From the NCBI GenBank assembly GCA_902604055.1, contig CACKXA010000003.1, forward strand, positions 1 to 64,000: a DNA stretch of 64,000 nucleotides, written 5' to 3'. Source of the DNA: an uncultured Pelagibacteraceae bacterium. GTDB lineage: Bacteria; Pseudomonadota; Alphaproteobacteria; Pelagibacterales; Pelagibacteraceae. The notes below the pieces were generated by a model that was not told the DNA's origin, searched no databases, and saw only the letters and a program-made list of their open reading frames with translations. Positions 42,767 to 52,528 of this stretch are shown here, in pieces (the first letter of the stretch is position 1; each line of letters opens with the position of its first letter). Made by a program: the position numbers and the translations under genes.

Positions 42767-43767
42767 ATTAAAGCAGCAATTTGTATTGCTGTGTCGCACA
42801 TTCTATTCGAAAATCCCCATTCATTATCATACCATGAAAGTACTCTACTGAATTTTCCTTTAACAACTTGTGTTTGCGTAGCATCGAAAATTGAACTGTG
42901 AGGATTGTGATTAAAATCTTTTGATACTAAAGGTTTTTCATTTATATCTAAAATACCTTTTAACTCTCCTTTAGATGCTTGATTCATTGCATCATTAATA
43001 CTTTCAGAAGTTACTTCTTTTTCTGTTACTAGTGTCAAATCTATTAATGAAACGTTTGGAGTTGGAACTCTAATTGCAGTTCCATCTAGTTTCCCTTTTA
43101 AACTCGGTAAAACTAAGCTCATAGCTTTTGCTGCTCCCGTAGACGTTGGTATCATAGAACCTTCTGTCTGCCTCGCTCGTCTTAAATCTTTATGTAATGT
43201 ATCTAAGAGTTTTTGATCACCTGTGTAACTATGAATTGTTGTCATGTATCCATAGGTTATGCCAAATGTTTTTTCTAAAACCATAGCTACTGGTGCTAAG
43301 CAGTTTGTGGTACATGATCCATTGGAAATAACATTATGATTTTTTTTCAATTCTTTACTATTTACGCCCTGTACTAATGTAAAATCAACCTCTTTTGCTG
43401 GAGCAGAAATTATTACTTTTTTAGCTCCGGCTTGAATGTGTTTACCTGCCGAAGTTTTATCTAAAAAAAAACCAGTACACTCTAAAACAACATCAACTCC
43501 AATTTTCCCCCATGGTAACTTAGCTGGATCTCTCTCAGCAAAAACTTTTATATTTTGATCGCCAATTTTAAAACCATCGCTTGTCGATTGCACATTTTGG
43601 TTTAATACACCATGAGTACTATCATACTTAATTAGATGAGCGTTAGTTTCTATAGAACCTAAGTCGTTAATTCCTGCTACTTGAATTTTACCCTTATAGT
43701 TTTCTAATAAAGCCCTTAAAATTAAACGCCCTATTCTTCCGAAACCATTAATTCCTACTTTAACCAT
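42763..43767 (-). CDS. gap: Glyceraldehyde-3-phosphate dehydrogenase
   Basis: GINGFGRIGRLILRAL, ISNGSCTTNCLAPV, SWYDNEWGFSNRM. Confidence 0.97.
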   Translation of the reverse strand: MVKVGINGFGRIGRLILRALLENYKGKIQVAGINDLGSIETNAHLIKYDSTHGVLNQNVQSTSDGFKIGDQNIKVFAERDPAKLPWGKIGVDVVLECTGFFLDKTSAGKHIQAGAKKVIISAPAKEVDFTLVQGVNSKELKKNHNVISNGSCTTNCLAPVAMVLEKTFGITYGYMTTIHSYTGDQKLLDTLHKDLRRARQTEGSMIPTSTGAAKAMSLVLPSLKGKLDGTAIRVPTPNVSLIDLTLVTEKEVTSESINDAMNQASKGELKGILDINEKPLVSKDFNHNPHSSIFDATQTQVVKGKFSRVLSWYDNEWGFSNRMCDTAIQIAALI

Positions 43768-43772
43768 ATGTG

Positions 43773-44126
43773 TTATACGTATTTAAATACAACAATAAAA
43801 TAAGCAACACAAATTATTGATGCTATCCACAAGAGACTGCCAACTAAACCTAACCATGCCAAGTGAATAAAGGCACTGCCTAGCAAAGAAACAAATAATC
43901 TATCGCCCCTAGTTGTATCTAAACCTAAAATACCTTTTCTTGGTGATCCTCCAGGTACTTTTTTCTCCCAAATAAGCATCACCGTTATACATAATGCAAT
44001 AAAAATGAAGAAAGCTGCTGTTTGCCAAGTCCAAGCCATCCATGAAAATAAGTCAAAATCGAAAAGACCTTTTTCTTTTGCTTTACCAACTTCGCCCCAT
44101 GTAGCAGCATATAAATTTGTAAACAT
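43773..44126 (-). CDS. glpU: DUF2160 family small membrane protein of glycerol ABC transporter
   Basis: WMAWTWQTAAFFIFIALCITVMLIWEKKVPGGSPRKGILGLDTTRGDRLFVSLLGSAFIHLAWLG; last gene of the transporter operon. Confidence 0.82.
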   Translation of the reverse strand: MFTNLYAATWGEVGKAKEKGLFDFDLFSWMAWTWQTAAFFIFIALCITVMLIWEKKVPGGSPRKGILGLDTTRGDRLFVSLLGSAFIHLAWLGLVGSLLWIASIICVAYFIVVFKYV

Positions 44127-44926
44127 TATACCCTTCCCATCGCAAATCCTTTGGCAATATAATTTCTTACGAAATAAATTACAACTGCTCCAGGAATAAT
44201 AGTTAAACTTCCAGCTGCAGCTAATAAACCTAGTTCATAACCGGATGTACTTGACGTTCTTGTCATTATAGCTGCAATAGGTTTAGCTATAGTTGCAGTA
44301 AGTGTTTTTGCAAGTAACAATTCAACCCAAGAAAACATAAAACAAAAGAACATTGTAATACCTATGCCTGCAGCTATTGTTGGAATAAATATCTTAAAGA
44401 AAAATCTTCCAAAAGAGTATCCGTCTACATAAGCAGTTTCATCTAATTCTTTAGGAACAGCTGACATAAATCCTTCTAAAATCCAGACAGCAAGAGGAAT
44501 GTTAAAGAGGCAATGTGATAACGCTATAGCTATGTGCGTGTCAAATAAATTTACAGAAGAATAAAATTGAAAAAATGGTAAAGCAAATACAGCTGGTGGT
44601 GCCATTCTATTTGTTAATAACCAAAAGAATAGATGTTTATCTCCTAAGAATTTATATCTAGAAAAAGCATATGCAGCAGGTAAAGCTGCAGATACTGAAA
44701 TTATAGTATTAAAAACTGTATAAGTAATAGAATTCACATAACCCATATACCAGGTGCTATCAGTAAAAATTGTAACATAGTTTTCTAAAGTAAAATCTTT
44801 AGGCCATAGTGAGTAAACGTTAATAATTTCTGTAGTTGTTTTAAATGACATATTTAAAAGCCAATAGATTGGAAGCATCAAAAATATTATATATAAAGTA
44901 GGTACTAACCATTTAATTTTACTCAT
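44126..44926 (-). CDS. glpQ: Glycerol ABC transporter, permease
   Basis: MalG-type permease, LDETAYVDGYSFGRFFFKIFIPTIAAGIG; operon context. Confidence 0.88.
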   Translation of the reverse strand: MSKIKWLVPTLYIIFLMLPIYWLLNMSFKTTTEIINVYSLWPKDFTLENYVTIFTDSTWYMGYVNSITYTVFNTIISVSAALPAAYAFSRYKFLGDKHLFFWLLTNRMAPPAVFALPFFQFYSSVNLFDTHIAIALSHCLFNIPLAVWILEGFMSAVPKELDETAYVDGYSFGRFFFKIFIPTIAAGIGITMFFCFMFSWVELLLAKTLTATIAKPIAAIMTRTSSTSGYELGLLAAAGSLTIIPGAVVIYFVRNYIAKGFAMGRV

Positions 44927-45789
44927 GCTCTACCCTCATCTTTCATCATTATTGTGTAAAAAATCCAACATATTAAAAGTACAATTAAGAAATATATAAG
45001 AGACATTGCGGCAGCAGGACCTAAGTCGAACTGACCTAAGGCCATCTTAACTAAATCAAGAGATAAAAAGTTTGTAGCATTTCCAGGTCCACCACCAGTT
45101 AAAACGAAGGGTTCTGTGTAAATCATAAAACTATCCATAAATCTTAAAAGAATGGCTAACGTTAAAACTTTTTTCATCTTTGGAAGCTCAATGTATCTAA
45201 AAATATCCCATCTGCTTGCTCCGTCTATTTCTGCAGCTTGGTAATAAGCAGGTTGAATTGAATTTAAACCCGCGTAGGATAATAAAACTACTAAAGATGT
45301 CCAATGCCAAACATCCATTAAAATTGTTGTAAACCATGCGTCACCACTTTGTTGAGTAAAGTTATAATCAAAACCAATTGAATTTAAAGAATTACCAAGA
45401 AAACCAATATCTGGTAACGCAAATATATTCCACATTGCGCCCACTACATTCCACGGTATTAGTAACGGCATCGACATTAAGATTAGACATACTGGAACTC
45501 CCCATCCTTTTTTGGGCATGGTTAAAGCAATACCTATACCTAATGGCAGTTGAATTAGAAGAATTATAAAAGTAAATATAACTTGTCTTCCTAAAGATGC
45601 ATGAAATCTTTCAGAATGTAAAATTTCTTTGAACCATCTAGTCCCCTCCCAGGCAAAAACATTGCTTCCAAAAGTTTCTTGAAAGGAATAATTAACAACC
45701 GTCATTAACGGAACTGCAGCATTAAAAGCTACAAGAACGAATACTGGGATAACAAAGAACCATGCTTTCTGATTTAATGTTTTATTCAT
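44923..45789 (-). CDS. glpP: Glycerol ABC transporter, permease
   Basis: MalF-type permease, YYQAAEIDGASRWDIFRYIELPKMKKVL; operon context. Confidence 0.88.
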   Translation of the reverse strand: MNKTLNQKAWFFVIPVFVLVAFNAAVPLMTVVNYSFQETFGSNVFAWEGTRWFKEILHSERFHASLGRQVIFTFIILLIQLPLGIGIALTMPKKGWGVPVCLILMSMPLLIPWNVVGAMWNIFALPDIGFLGNSLNSIGFDYNFTQQSGDAWFTTILMDVWHWTSLVVLLSYAGLNSIQPAYYQAAEIDGASRWDIFRYIELPKMKKVLTLAILLRFMDSFMIYTEPFVLTGGGPGNATNFLSLDLVKMALGQFDLGPAAAMSLIYFLIVLLICWIFYTIMMKDEGRA

Positions 45790-46853
45790 TATTCAATTAT
45801 CCAGTTATCTCCGTAAGCATAAGTGTATTTTTGATCAAAAGAAATATGTGCACTTCCACTTGGTATTTTAGTTGAAGAATTTGCTAAAATTTTAATATTT
45901 CCACTTCTACACTCAACATCAACTACTTTATGTCTACCAGTGTCGCTTACTCTTTTGATTTTAACTTCTATTCCGTCTTTTGAAAAATTGATAAATTCAG
46001 GTCTAATACCTACTTGAGTTATCTTAAAATTATTCTTCATAGTGTTAATTTTGTTTGGTAATATTTTTCCCTCAAAAGTAATTTGTCCGTTTTTAATATC
46101 ACAAGGTAGAATGTTCATTCCTGGTGAGCCAATAAAATGACCTACAAAAGTGTGTTTTGGTTTTTCAAATAATTCTACTGGTGTTCCTGTTTGAACAATC
46201 TGGCCTTCATGCATTACTACAACCTGGTCAGCAAAAGTTAATGCTTCGATTTGATCGTGAGTTACATAAATCATTGTACGATTAATTTTTTGATGTAATT
46301 CTTTTAATTTTGATCGTAAAACCCATTTTAAATGTGGGTCAATAACTGTTAAAGGTTCGTCAAACATAATTACGTTAACATCAGATCTAACTAACCCTCT
46401 ACCTAAAGAAATTTTTTGTTTACCATCTGCGGTTAACCCAGCCGCTTTATTATGTAAAGTCGAAGTGAGTTCTAGCATCTCTCCAATTTCTTTTACTTTT
46501 GTATCAATTTCTATTTCTGAAAGACCTCTATTCTTCAGAGGAAATGCTAAATTGTCATAAACTGTCATGGTATCGTAAATAACTGGAAATTGAAATATTT
46601 GAGCGATATCTCTTTCAACTGGATTAAGTGAAGTCATATCTTTATCGTTAAACAATACCTCACCTTTGGTGGGTCTTAATAATCCTGAAATAATATTTAA
46701 CAAAGTAGTCTTGCCACAACCAGATGGCCCTAATAAAGCATATGCGCCTCCATCTTTCCAATCTATATTTATATCTCGTAGCGCCCAGTCTTCATTGCTA
46801 TTCTGTTTCGATACGTAGCTATGACTTAAATTTTTCAAAGTAATTTTAGCCAT
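45789..46853 (-). CDS. glpT: Glycerol ABC transporter, ATP-binding protein
   Basis: GPSGCGKTTLLNIISGLLRPTKG, MIYVTHDQIEALTFADQVVVM; operon context. Confidence 0.88.
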   Translation of the reverse strand: MAKITLKNLSHSYVSKQNSNEDWALRDINIDWKDGGAYALLGPSGCGKTTLLNIISGLLRPTKGEVLFNDKDMTSLNPVERDIAQIFQFPVIYDTMTVYDNLAFPLKNRGLSEIEIDTKVKEIGEMLELTSTLHNKAAGLTADGKQKISLGRGLVRSDVNVIMFDEPLTVIDPHLKWVLRSKLKELHQKINRTMIYVTHDQIEALTFADQVVVMHEGQIVQTGTPVELFEKPKHTFVGHFIGSPGMNILPCDIKNGQITFEGKILPNKINTMKNNFKITQVGIRPEFINFSKDGIEVKIKRVSDTGRHKVVDVECRSGNIKILANSSTKIPSGSAHISFDQKYTYAYGDNWIIE

Positions 46854-47910
46854 GATTTACCAATCTGTTATTTTGATCAAAGTATAAAAATTCATCAATA
46901 TTCATATATAATTTAGTATCTTCTCCAATATTTTTTGATTGAATGCCGTTAGATAAAGAAACCCAATTAAGGTTCCCATTTGTAAAATGTATTAAACTTT
47001 CAGAACCACTTAGTTCAGAAATTAAAACTTTGCCATTAATTTCAACTGAGTTATTTCCTTCTTTATATGTTGTGATATTATGAGGTCGTATACCTATCTT
47101 ATATTTTCCATCTTTAATCTTTAGATTTGATTTCCATTCTACGTTGTTGTCTTCTATTTTAAATATTTCTCCACTTTTATTTATTTCAGCTATATTCATT
47201 GGTGGATCACTAAATACTCTGGCTGAGATTAAATTTTCAGGTTTACTATAAACATCTAATGTTTTTCCATATTGAACAACTTTACCTTCCAATAACGTTG
47301 CTGTATTTCCGCCTATCATTAATGCGTCTTGAGGTTCAGTTGTTGCATAAACAACAATACAGTCTCTATCTTCAAATAATTTTGGCAATTCTTCTCTAAG
47401 TTCTTCTCTCAATTTAAAATCTAGATTTGCTAAAGGCTCGTCTAATAATATCAAATCTGAGTCTTTTACTAGCGCTCTAGCTAAAGCTGTTCTTTGTTGT
47501 TGACCTCCTGATAATTCATCAGGTTTTTTGTTAAGCATTGCTGATAATTTTAAAAGCTCAGCAACTTTTCCAACTCGTTCCTTTATTTCTTCGGTTTTTA
47601 TTCCAGTTATTTTTAAGGGAGAAGCAATATTTTCAAAGACAGTAAAATTTGGATAATTAATAAATTGTTGATAGACCATTGAACAATTTCTTTTTTGAAC
47701 TTCTTTACCAGTTACATTCTCACCATTAAACCAAATTTCACCTGTGGTTGGTTTATCTAAGCCGGCCATTATCTGCATTAAAGTTGTTTTACCAGCGAGA
47801 GTTGAACCCAGTAAAACATTTATAGTATTTTTTTCTAATTTAAGATTAGTTGAATGTATATGAGTCTCAATTCCTACTTTTTTTTCAACATCTTTTAATT
47901 CTAAACTCAT
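46846..47910 (-). CDS. glpS: Glycerol ABC transporter, ATP-binding protein (start corrected)
   Basis: Likely start [52 protein letters not shown]; tracked start at 47967 lies by the hairpin. Confidence 0.87.
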   Translation of the reverse strand: MSLELKDVEKKVGIETHIHSTNLKLEKNTINVLLGSTLAGKTTLMQIMAGLDKPTTGEIWFNGENVTGKEVQKRNCSMVYQQFINYPNFTVFENIASPLKITGIKTEEIKERVGKVAELLKLSAMLNKKPDELSGGQQQRTALARALVKDSDLILLDEPLANLDFKLREELREELPKLFEDRDCIVVYATTEPQDALMIGGNTATLLEGKVVQYGKTLDVYSKPENLISARVFSDPPMNIAEINKSGEIFKIEDNNVEWKSNLKIKDGKYKIGIRPHNITTYKEGNNSVEINGKVLISELSGSESLIHFTNGNLNWVSLSNGIQSKNIGEDTKLYMNIDEFLYFDQNNRLVNHG

Positions 47911-47937
47911 ATTAATAATTTGTAATTTGGTTTTAAA

Positions 47938-47964
47938 AAAAGGGGGCAGAAAGTGCCCCCTTTT
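47938..47964 (-). terminator. Intra-operon hairpin between glpV and glpS
   Basis: Perfect 10-bp arms AAAAGGGGGC / GCCCCCTTTT around 7-nt loop AGAAAGT. Confidence 0.85.
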
Positions 47965-47983
47965 CAATTAAATTAATCCTAGG

Positions 47984-49714
47984 TTATTTCCAAGCGTCTT
48001 TAAATGCTACGGTTTTTCCCTGAGGTTTCTCATTAACTTTAGCTTTTGGCGAACCTTTTTTATTTAACCAATAAGATGCTTCTCTTGGTTTATTAAGTCT
48101 AGGTCCACATCCACCGTATGCGTTACTACCTTTATCAGCAGCTTCCATACGAGACATAACTAAGTCCATCTCATCTGCAAGACGATCCATAGTTTGTTGT
48201 GGTGTAAATGTGCCAGAGTTAACTTCTCCAATATGCTGCCACCATAATTGTGCTAGCTTCGGATAGTCTGGAACATTGATACCTGTTGGTGACCAAACAT
48301 TTCTGTTTTTTGATCTGTAGAACTCTACTAGACCGCCAAGTTCAGGCGCTCTCTTAGTAAAGTGTTTGTGATTAATAGTACTTTTTCTCACAAATGTTAT
48401 ACCAACATCAGCTTTTTTAAGAGATACTGTTTTTGAAACAGCAAATTGAGCATACAACCATGCAGCTTTTCTTCTCTTAACGTCAGTAGACTTAAACAAA
48501 GTCCATGACCCAACGTCTTGATAACCAAGCTTCATACCTTGTTCCCAATATGGTCCTTTAGGCGATGGGCCCATTCTCCATAATGGCATACCGTTTGCAT
48601 CAACAACTTTATTGTTAGGATTTTTTCCTACTAAAGATGCTGTGAAAGCTGTGTACCAGAAAATTTGCTGAGCAACGTTTCCTGAAGATAATGATGGTAG
48701 AGACTGGTAGAAGTCCATTGCCGCAGCACCTGGAGGCGCATACTGCCTTAACCACTCGTCCCATTTTCTAATTGCGTAAACAGCGGCTGGACCATTTGTA
48801 GCTCCACCTCTTGATACGTTTGCACCAACTGGATTACATGAGCCTGGTTCCATTCTAATACCCCACTCGTCTACTGGAACTCCATTAGGTAGTCCTTTAC
48901 TTCCTGCACCAGCCATTGATAACCATGCATCAGTCATTCTCCAACCTAAGTCAGGTGCTCTTTTACCGTAGTCCATGTGACCGTATATTCTTACACCATC
49001 AATATTTTTAACATCCTCTGAAAAGAATTTAGCTATATCTTCATAAGCTGACCAGTTTACTGGTACGCCTAGATCATAACCATATTTTTTCTTAAATGCT
49101 TTTTGAATTTCTGGTCTATCAAACCAATCTTTTCTAAACCAATAAAGGTTTGCAAATTGTTGGTCTGGAAGCTGATAAAGATTTCCATCTGGACCTGTCG
49201 TAAATTGAAGTCCTATGAAATCGTCTAAATCTAAAGTTGGTAAAGTTACGTCCTTACCTTCTCCCTTCATCCATTCAGTTAAGTTTACAGCTTGTTGCAT
49301 ACGCGCGTGCGTACCAATTAAGTCTGAGTCATTTACATATGCATCGTAAATACTTACGTTTGTTTGCATTTGTGTTTGTACAGCCATTACAACATCACCT
49401 TCTCCGATGATTTGGTGTTGTACTTTTATGCCAGTTATCTCTTCAAACGCTTTTGTAAGAACTTTAGATTCATACACGTGAGTAGGTATTCCTTCTGATA
49501 CTACTTTTAAAGACATTCCTTTGAATGGCTTTGCAGCATTATGGAACCAATTTAGTTCTTTCTCTCTTTCTTTTGAAGAAAGTGTTGAAAGACTAAACTC
49601 ACCATTTGACCATTTCTTGATTGCAGCAGCGTGTCCGTCAGCTAATGCAGAAGAAATAGATACGATTGAAAATGAAACAGCAACAGCTAGAAAAGTTTTA
49701 AATGTTTTAAACAT
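47984..49714 (-). CDS. glpV: Glycerol ABC transporter, substrate-binding protein
   Basis: 576 aa with signal peptide; LKVVSEGIPTHVYESKVLTKAFEEITGIKVQHQIIGEGDVV; followed by glpSTPQU. Confidence 0.9.
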   Translation of the reverse strand: MFKTFKTFLAVAVSFSIVSISSALADGHAAAIKKWSNGEFSLSTLSSKEREKELNWFHNAAKPFKGMSLKVVSEGIPTHVYESKVLTKAFEEITGIKVQHQIIGEGDVVMAVQTQMQTNVSIYDAYVNDSDLIGTHARMQQAVNLTEWMKGEGKDVTLPTLDLDDFIGLQFTTGPDGNLYQLPDQQFANLYWFRKDWFDRPEIQKAFKKKYGYDLGVPVNWSAYEDIAKFFSEDVKNIDGVRIYGHMDYGKRAPDLGWRMTDAWLSMAGAGSKGLPNGVPVDEWGIRMEPGSCNPVGANVSRGGATNGPAAVYAIRKWDEWLRQYAPPGAAAMDFYQSLPSLSSGNVAQQIFWYTAFTASLVGKNPNNKVVDANGMPLWRMGPSPKGPYWEQGMKLGYQDVGSWTLFKSTDVKRRKAAWLYAQFAVSKTVSLKKADVGITFVRKSTINHKHFTKRAPELGGLVEFYRSKNRNVWSPTGINVPDYPKLAQLWWQHIGEVNSGTFTPQQTMDRLADEMDLVMSRMEAADKGSNAYGGCGPRLNKPREASYWLNKKGSPKAKVNEKPQGKTVAFKDAWK

Positions 49715-49812
49715 TAATTCCCCCGTTTTGTTGTTATTGTTATTATTTATTTTGTAATTGGACCAAAACAGAGCAAATAAGTAAAGTTTTAATTTTACAA
49801 CCTGTAGATGAA

Positions 49813-51294
49813 TTAATTTATTAAAGCTCGCTTTATGGCTTTAGACCATCCTTCAATTAGAATATTTCTTGATTTATTTTTCATTCTAGGGGAAAATTTT
49901 TTTTCGAGACTCCAGTTTTTAGAAATATCTTTAAGCGATTTGTAGCAACCAATTTTCAATCCAGCCATAAATGCTGCTCCTAATGCGGTAGTTTCGTGCA
50001 CTTTTGGTCTCAAAACCTTCACGTTAACTATGTCAGATAAAAATTGGGAAAACCAATTGTTCATGATCATTCCCCCATCTACTTTAACAATTCGGGGTCG
50101 TAGTCCATCGTGTTTCATTGCTTCAAATAAATCGTATGTTTGATAGGCAACAGACTCGATAGTAGCTCTGACAATTTCTCTTGGTCCAGTATCTCTTGTA
50201 AGGCCACTTAATACGCCTCTGGAATTTTGGTTCCAATACGGCGCACCCATACCTGTAAACGCTGGTACTAGATAAACATCTTTGTTGTCTTTAAGAGATT
50301 TTATCATCTTTTCAGTTTCAAAAGCTTTTTTAAAAAACTTCATACGATCTCTTAACCACTGCACGCCTGCACCTGCAATAAAGATAGATCCTTCCATCGC
50401 GTAAGTTGTTTTTCCATTAATTCTATATGCTATTGTTGTTAATAATCTATTTTTAGAATAAATCTTTTTATTGCCAGTGTTTAATAAAACAAAAGCACCT
50501 GTGCCATAAGTGCTTTTTAACGAACCAGGTTCAAAACAGCATTGACCTATCGATGCAGACTGTTGATCGCCAACTACACCCGTAATTTGAAATGATTTAC
50601 CGGTAATTGAAGGGTGAGTTGAGCCATAATTGTCTGCACTATTTTTTACTTCGGGAAGGATATGTTTTTTTATTTTTAAAATATTTAAAATTGTATCATC
50701 CCATTTATTTGTAGAAATATTATAAATCATCGTTCTACTTGCATTAGTAGCGTCCGTTGCATGAACTTTACCTTTTGTAAGTCTCCAAATTAAAAAACTA
50801 TCAATAGTTCCAAAGAGAAGTTGTTTTTTGTTCATAAGTTTTCTAGCTGAAGGAACATTATCCAATATCCATTTTATTTTCGTTCCAGAAAAATAAGAAT
50901 CAATTGGAAGTCCAGTCTTGTTAAATATAATAGTTTCTTTATTTTGTTTTTTTAATTTTTTGCAATACTCTGCTTGTCTACGATCTTGCCAAACAATAGC
51001 CTTATAGACTGTTTTACCAGATTTTTTATCCCATAACACTGTAGTTTCTCTTTGATTGGTAATTCCAATAGTTAATATTTTTCCTCTAAGTTTTTTAGCT
51101 TTTAAAATTGTGTCATTTAAAACTTTTTTTGTTGTCTTCCAGATTTCTTCTGGATCATGTTCTACCCAACCACTTTTTGGGAAAAATTGCGTAAACTCCT
51201 TTTGAGATGAAAAAACAGGTTTACCTTTTAAATCAAAAAGAATTGCTCTATTCGAAGTGGTTCCCGCGTCTATTGAAATTATAAATTTTTTCAT
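49813..51294 (-). CDS. glpK: Glycerol kinase
   Basis: IDAGTTSNRAILFD, WVEHDPEEIW, GITNQRETTVLWD, GVVGDQQSASIGQ, STYGTGAFVLLNTG. Confidence 0.97.
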   Translation of the reverse strand: MKKFIISIDAGTTSNRAILFDLKGKPVFSSQKEFTQFFPKSGWVEHDPEEIWKTTKKVLNDTILKAKKLRGKILTIGITNQRETTVLWDKKSGKTVYKAIVWQDRRQAEYCKKLKKQNKETIIFNKTGLPIDSYFSGTKIKWILDNVPSARKLMNKKQLLFGTIDSFLIWRLTKGKVHATDATNASRTMIYNISTNKWDDTILNILKIKKHILPEVKNSADNYGSTHPSITGKSFQITGVVGDQQSASIGQCCFEPGSLKSTYGTGAFVLLNTGNKKIYSKNRLLTTIAYRINGKTTYAMEGSIFIAGAGVQWLRDRMKFFKKAFETEKMIKSLKDNKDVYLVPAFTGMGAPYWNQNSRGVLSGLTRDTGPREIVRATIESVAYQTYDLFEAMKHDGLRPRIVKVDGGMIMNNWFSQFLSDIVNVKVLRPKVHETTALGAAFMAGLKIGCYKSLKDISKNWSLEKKFSPRMKNKSRNILIEGWSKAIKRALIN

Positions 51295-51295
51295 A

Positions 51296-51484
51296 CTAAT
51301 TATTTAAAATTTTTTTTTTTTCTTTTTCATATTCGTATCCGCTTAATGCACCAGATTTATAAAGATCTTGTAAAGTCTTAAGCTGATTATCAATACTAGT
51401 ACTAACTTTTAAGTCTTGGTTGTCATTAGCCAATACTAAAGAGTGAAAAATTAATATTAAGAATATTAAAAAAAACTTTTTCAT
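51296..51484 (-). CDS. Small secreted SHOCT-like protein
   Basis: Signal peptide MKKFFLIFLILIFHSLVLA; C-terminal LKTLQDLYKSGALSGYEYEKEKKKILN. Confidence 0.65.
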   Translation of the reverse strand: MKKFFLIFLILIFHSLVLANDNQDLKVSTSIDNQLKTLQDLYKSGALSGYEYEKEKKKILNN

Positions 51485-52527
51485 CTAAATAAATCCCAAT
51501 TTAGTTCAAGCTTTTTATCTTTTGTAATTGCATTGATCATAGCAAGCATTAAAGGTAGCTTTTTTTCATCGAAATCTTCATTGACTTTCTGTCCTATTTC
51601 TTTCGCAAGATCAGCCCCCTCAACGGTTATATTTTCCATCTTAGTTTTTTTTGCCTCGGAGAATTTTAATCCTTCCCCTATATATGCTCCCATTTTTGCG
51701 TTTCTGCCACCTCCAGAACTAACATATAAATCTCCTAATCCAGCTAAACCTTTTACTGTTTCTTTTTTTCCCTTGAGATGCTCTACGAAGATTTCCATTT
51801 CATAGATTGATTGCTTGATTAAGGCTGATGCAGTATTAAGATAATTTTTTTCTCTAACTTCAATAGATATATTTTTACTACATAATCCTTTAGCTGCCCC
51901 TACCGCCATTGAAAAAATATTTTTTATAGCCGCTGAAACTTCCACTCCCTTAAGATCATCAGATGAAGAGGTGTGATAATAATTAGTATTAAGCATATTT
52001 GCTATTTTTGTAGCAATCTTAACTTTCTCATTAGCAATAACTACGCTACTGTGAATTCTATTAGCTAACCCTGCTGCTAAACAAGGACCACCAACGGCAG
52101 AAATATTAACATTGGTTAATCCTTTTATTTTTAATAATCTTTTAAGTTTATCAACTAATAATTCGTATTTATTTTCATGTATACTTAATCCCTTTGTTAA
52201 CAAAAGAATATCAGGTAGTTTTTTATCTTTAGCTATTTTTACTAATTGTTCTGAAACCCATTCAATGCCTTTTGAACTAATTCCCAAAACTATTAATTCA
52301 ACTTTTGATTTAAATAATTCTTCAAATTCATCAAATTTAAATATCTTTATTTTATTGGGAATCTTAATACCAAGGCTAGGATGTAAATTGTTATTTTTTT
52401 TTAGATTCTCGATAAATTCATTTTCTAAATGAGTGCCAACAATATTTGTATCATGATTATTATCTAAACAAGGCAGGGCAAAAGCACAACCCATAGCCCC
52501 AGCGCCTATTATTATAATTTTAACCAT
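51481..52527 (-). CDS. gpsA: NAD(P)-dependent glycerol-3-phosphate dehydrogenase
   Basis: IIIGAGAMGCAFALPCLDN, LLLTKGL, VGGPCLAAGLA, LKGVEVSAAIKNIFSMAVGAAKGL, GLAGLGDLYVS. Confidence 0.93.
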   Translation of the reverse strand: MVKIIIIGAGAMGCAFALPCLDNNHDTNIVGTHLENEFIENLKKNNNLHPSLGIKIPNKIKIFKFDEFEELFKSKVELIVLGISSKGIEWVSEQLVKIAKDKKLPDILLLTKGLSIHENKYELLVDKLKRLLKIKGLTNVNISAVGGPCLAAGLANRIHSSVVIANEKVKIATKIANMLNTNYYHTSSSDDLKGVEVSAAIKNIFSMAVGAAKGLCSKNISIEVREKNYLNTASALIKQSIYEMEIFVEHLKGKKETVKGLAGLGDLYVSSGGGRNAKMGAYIGEGLKFSEAKKTKMENITVEGADLAKEIGQKVNEDFDEKKLPLMLAMINAITKDKKLELNWDLFR

Positions 52528-52528
52528 A

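Noticed and set aside
47911-47967. Extended N-terminus of GlpS (MKRGHFLPPFFKTKLQIIN)
   Set aside because: Derived from the intercistronic hairpin; homologous sequence begins at MSLELKDV
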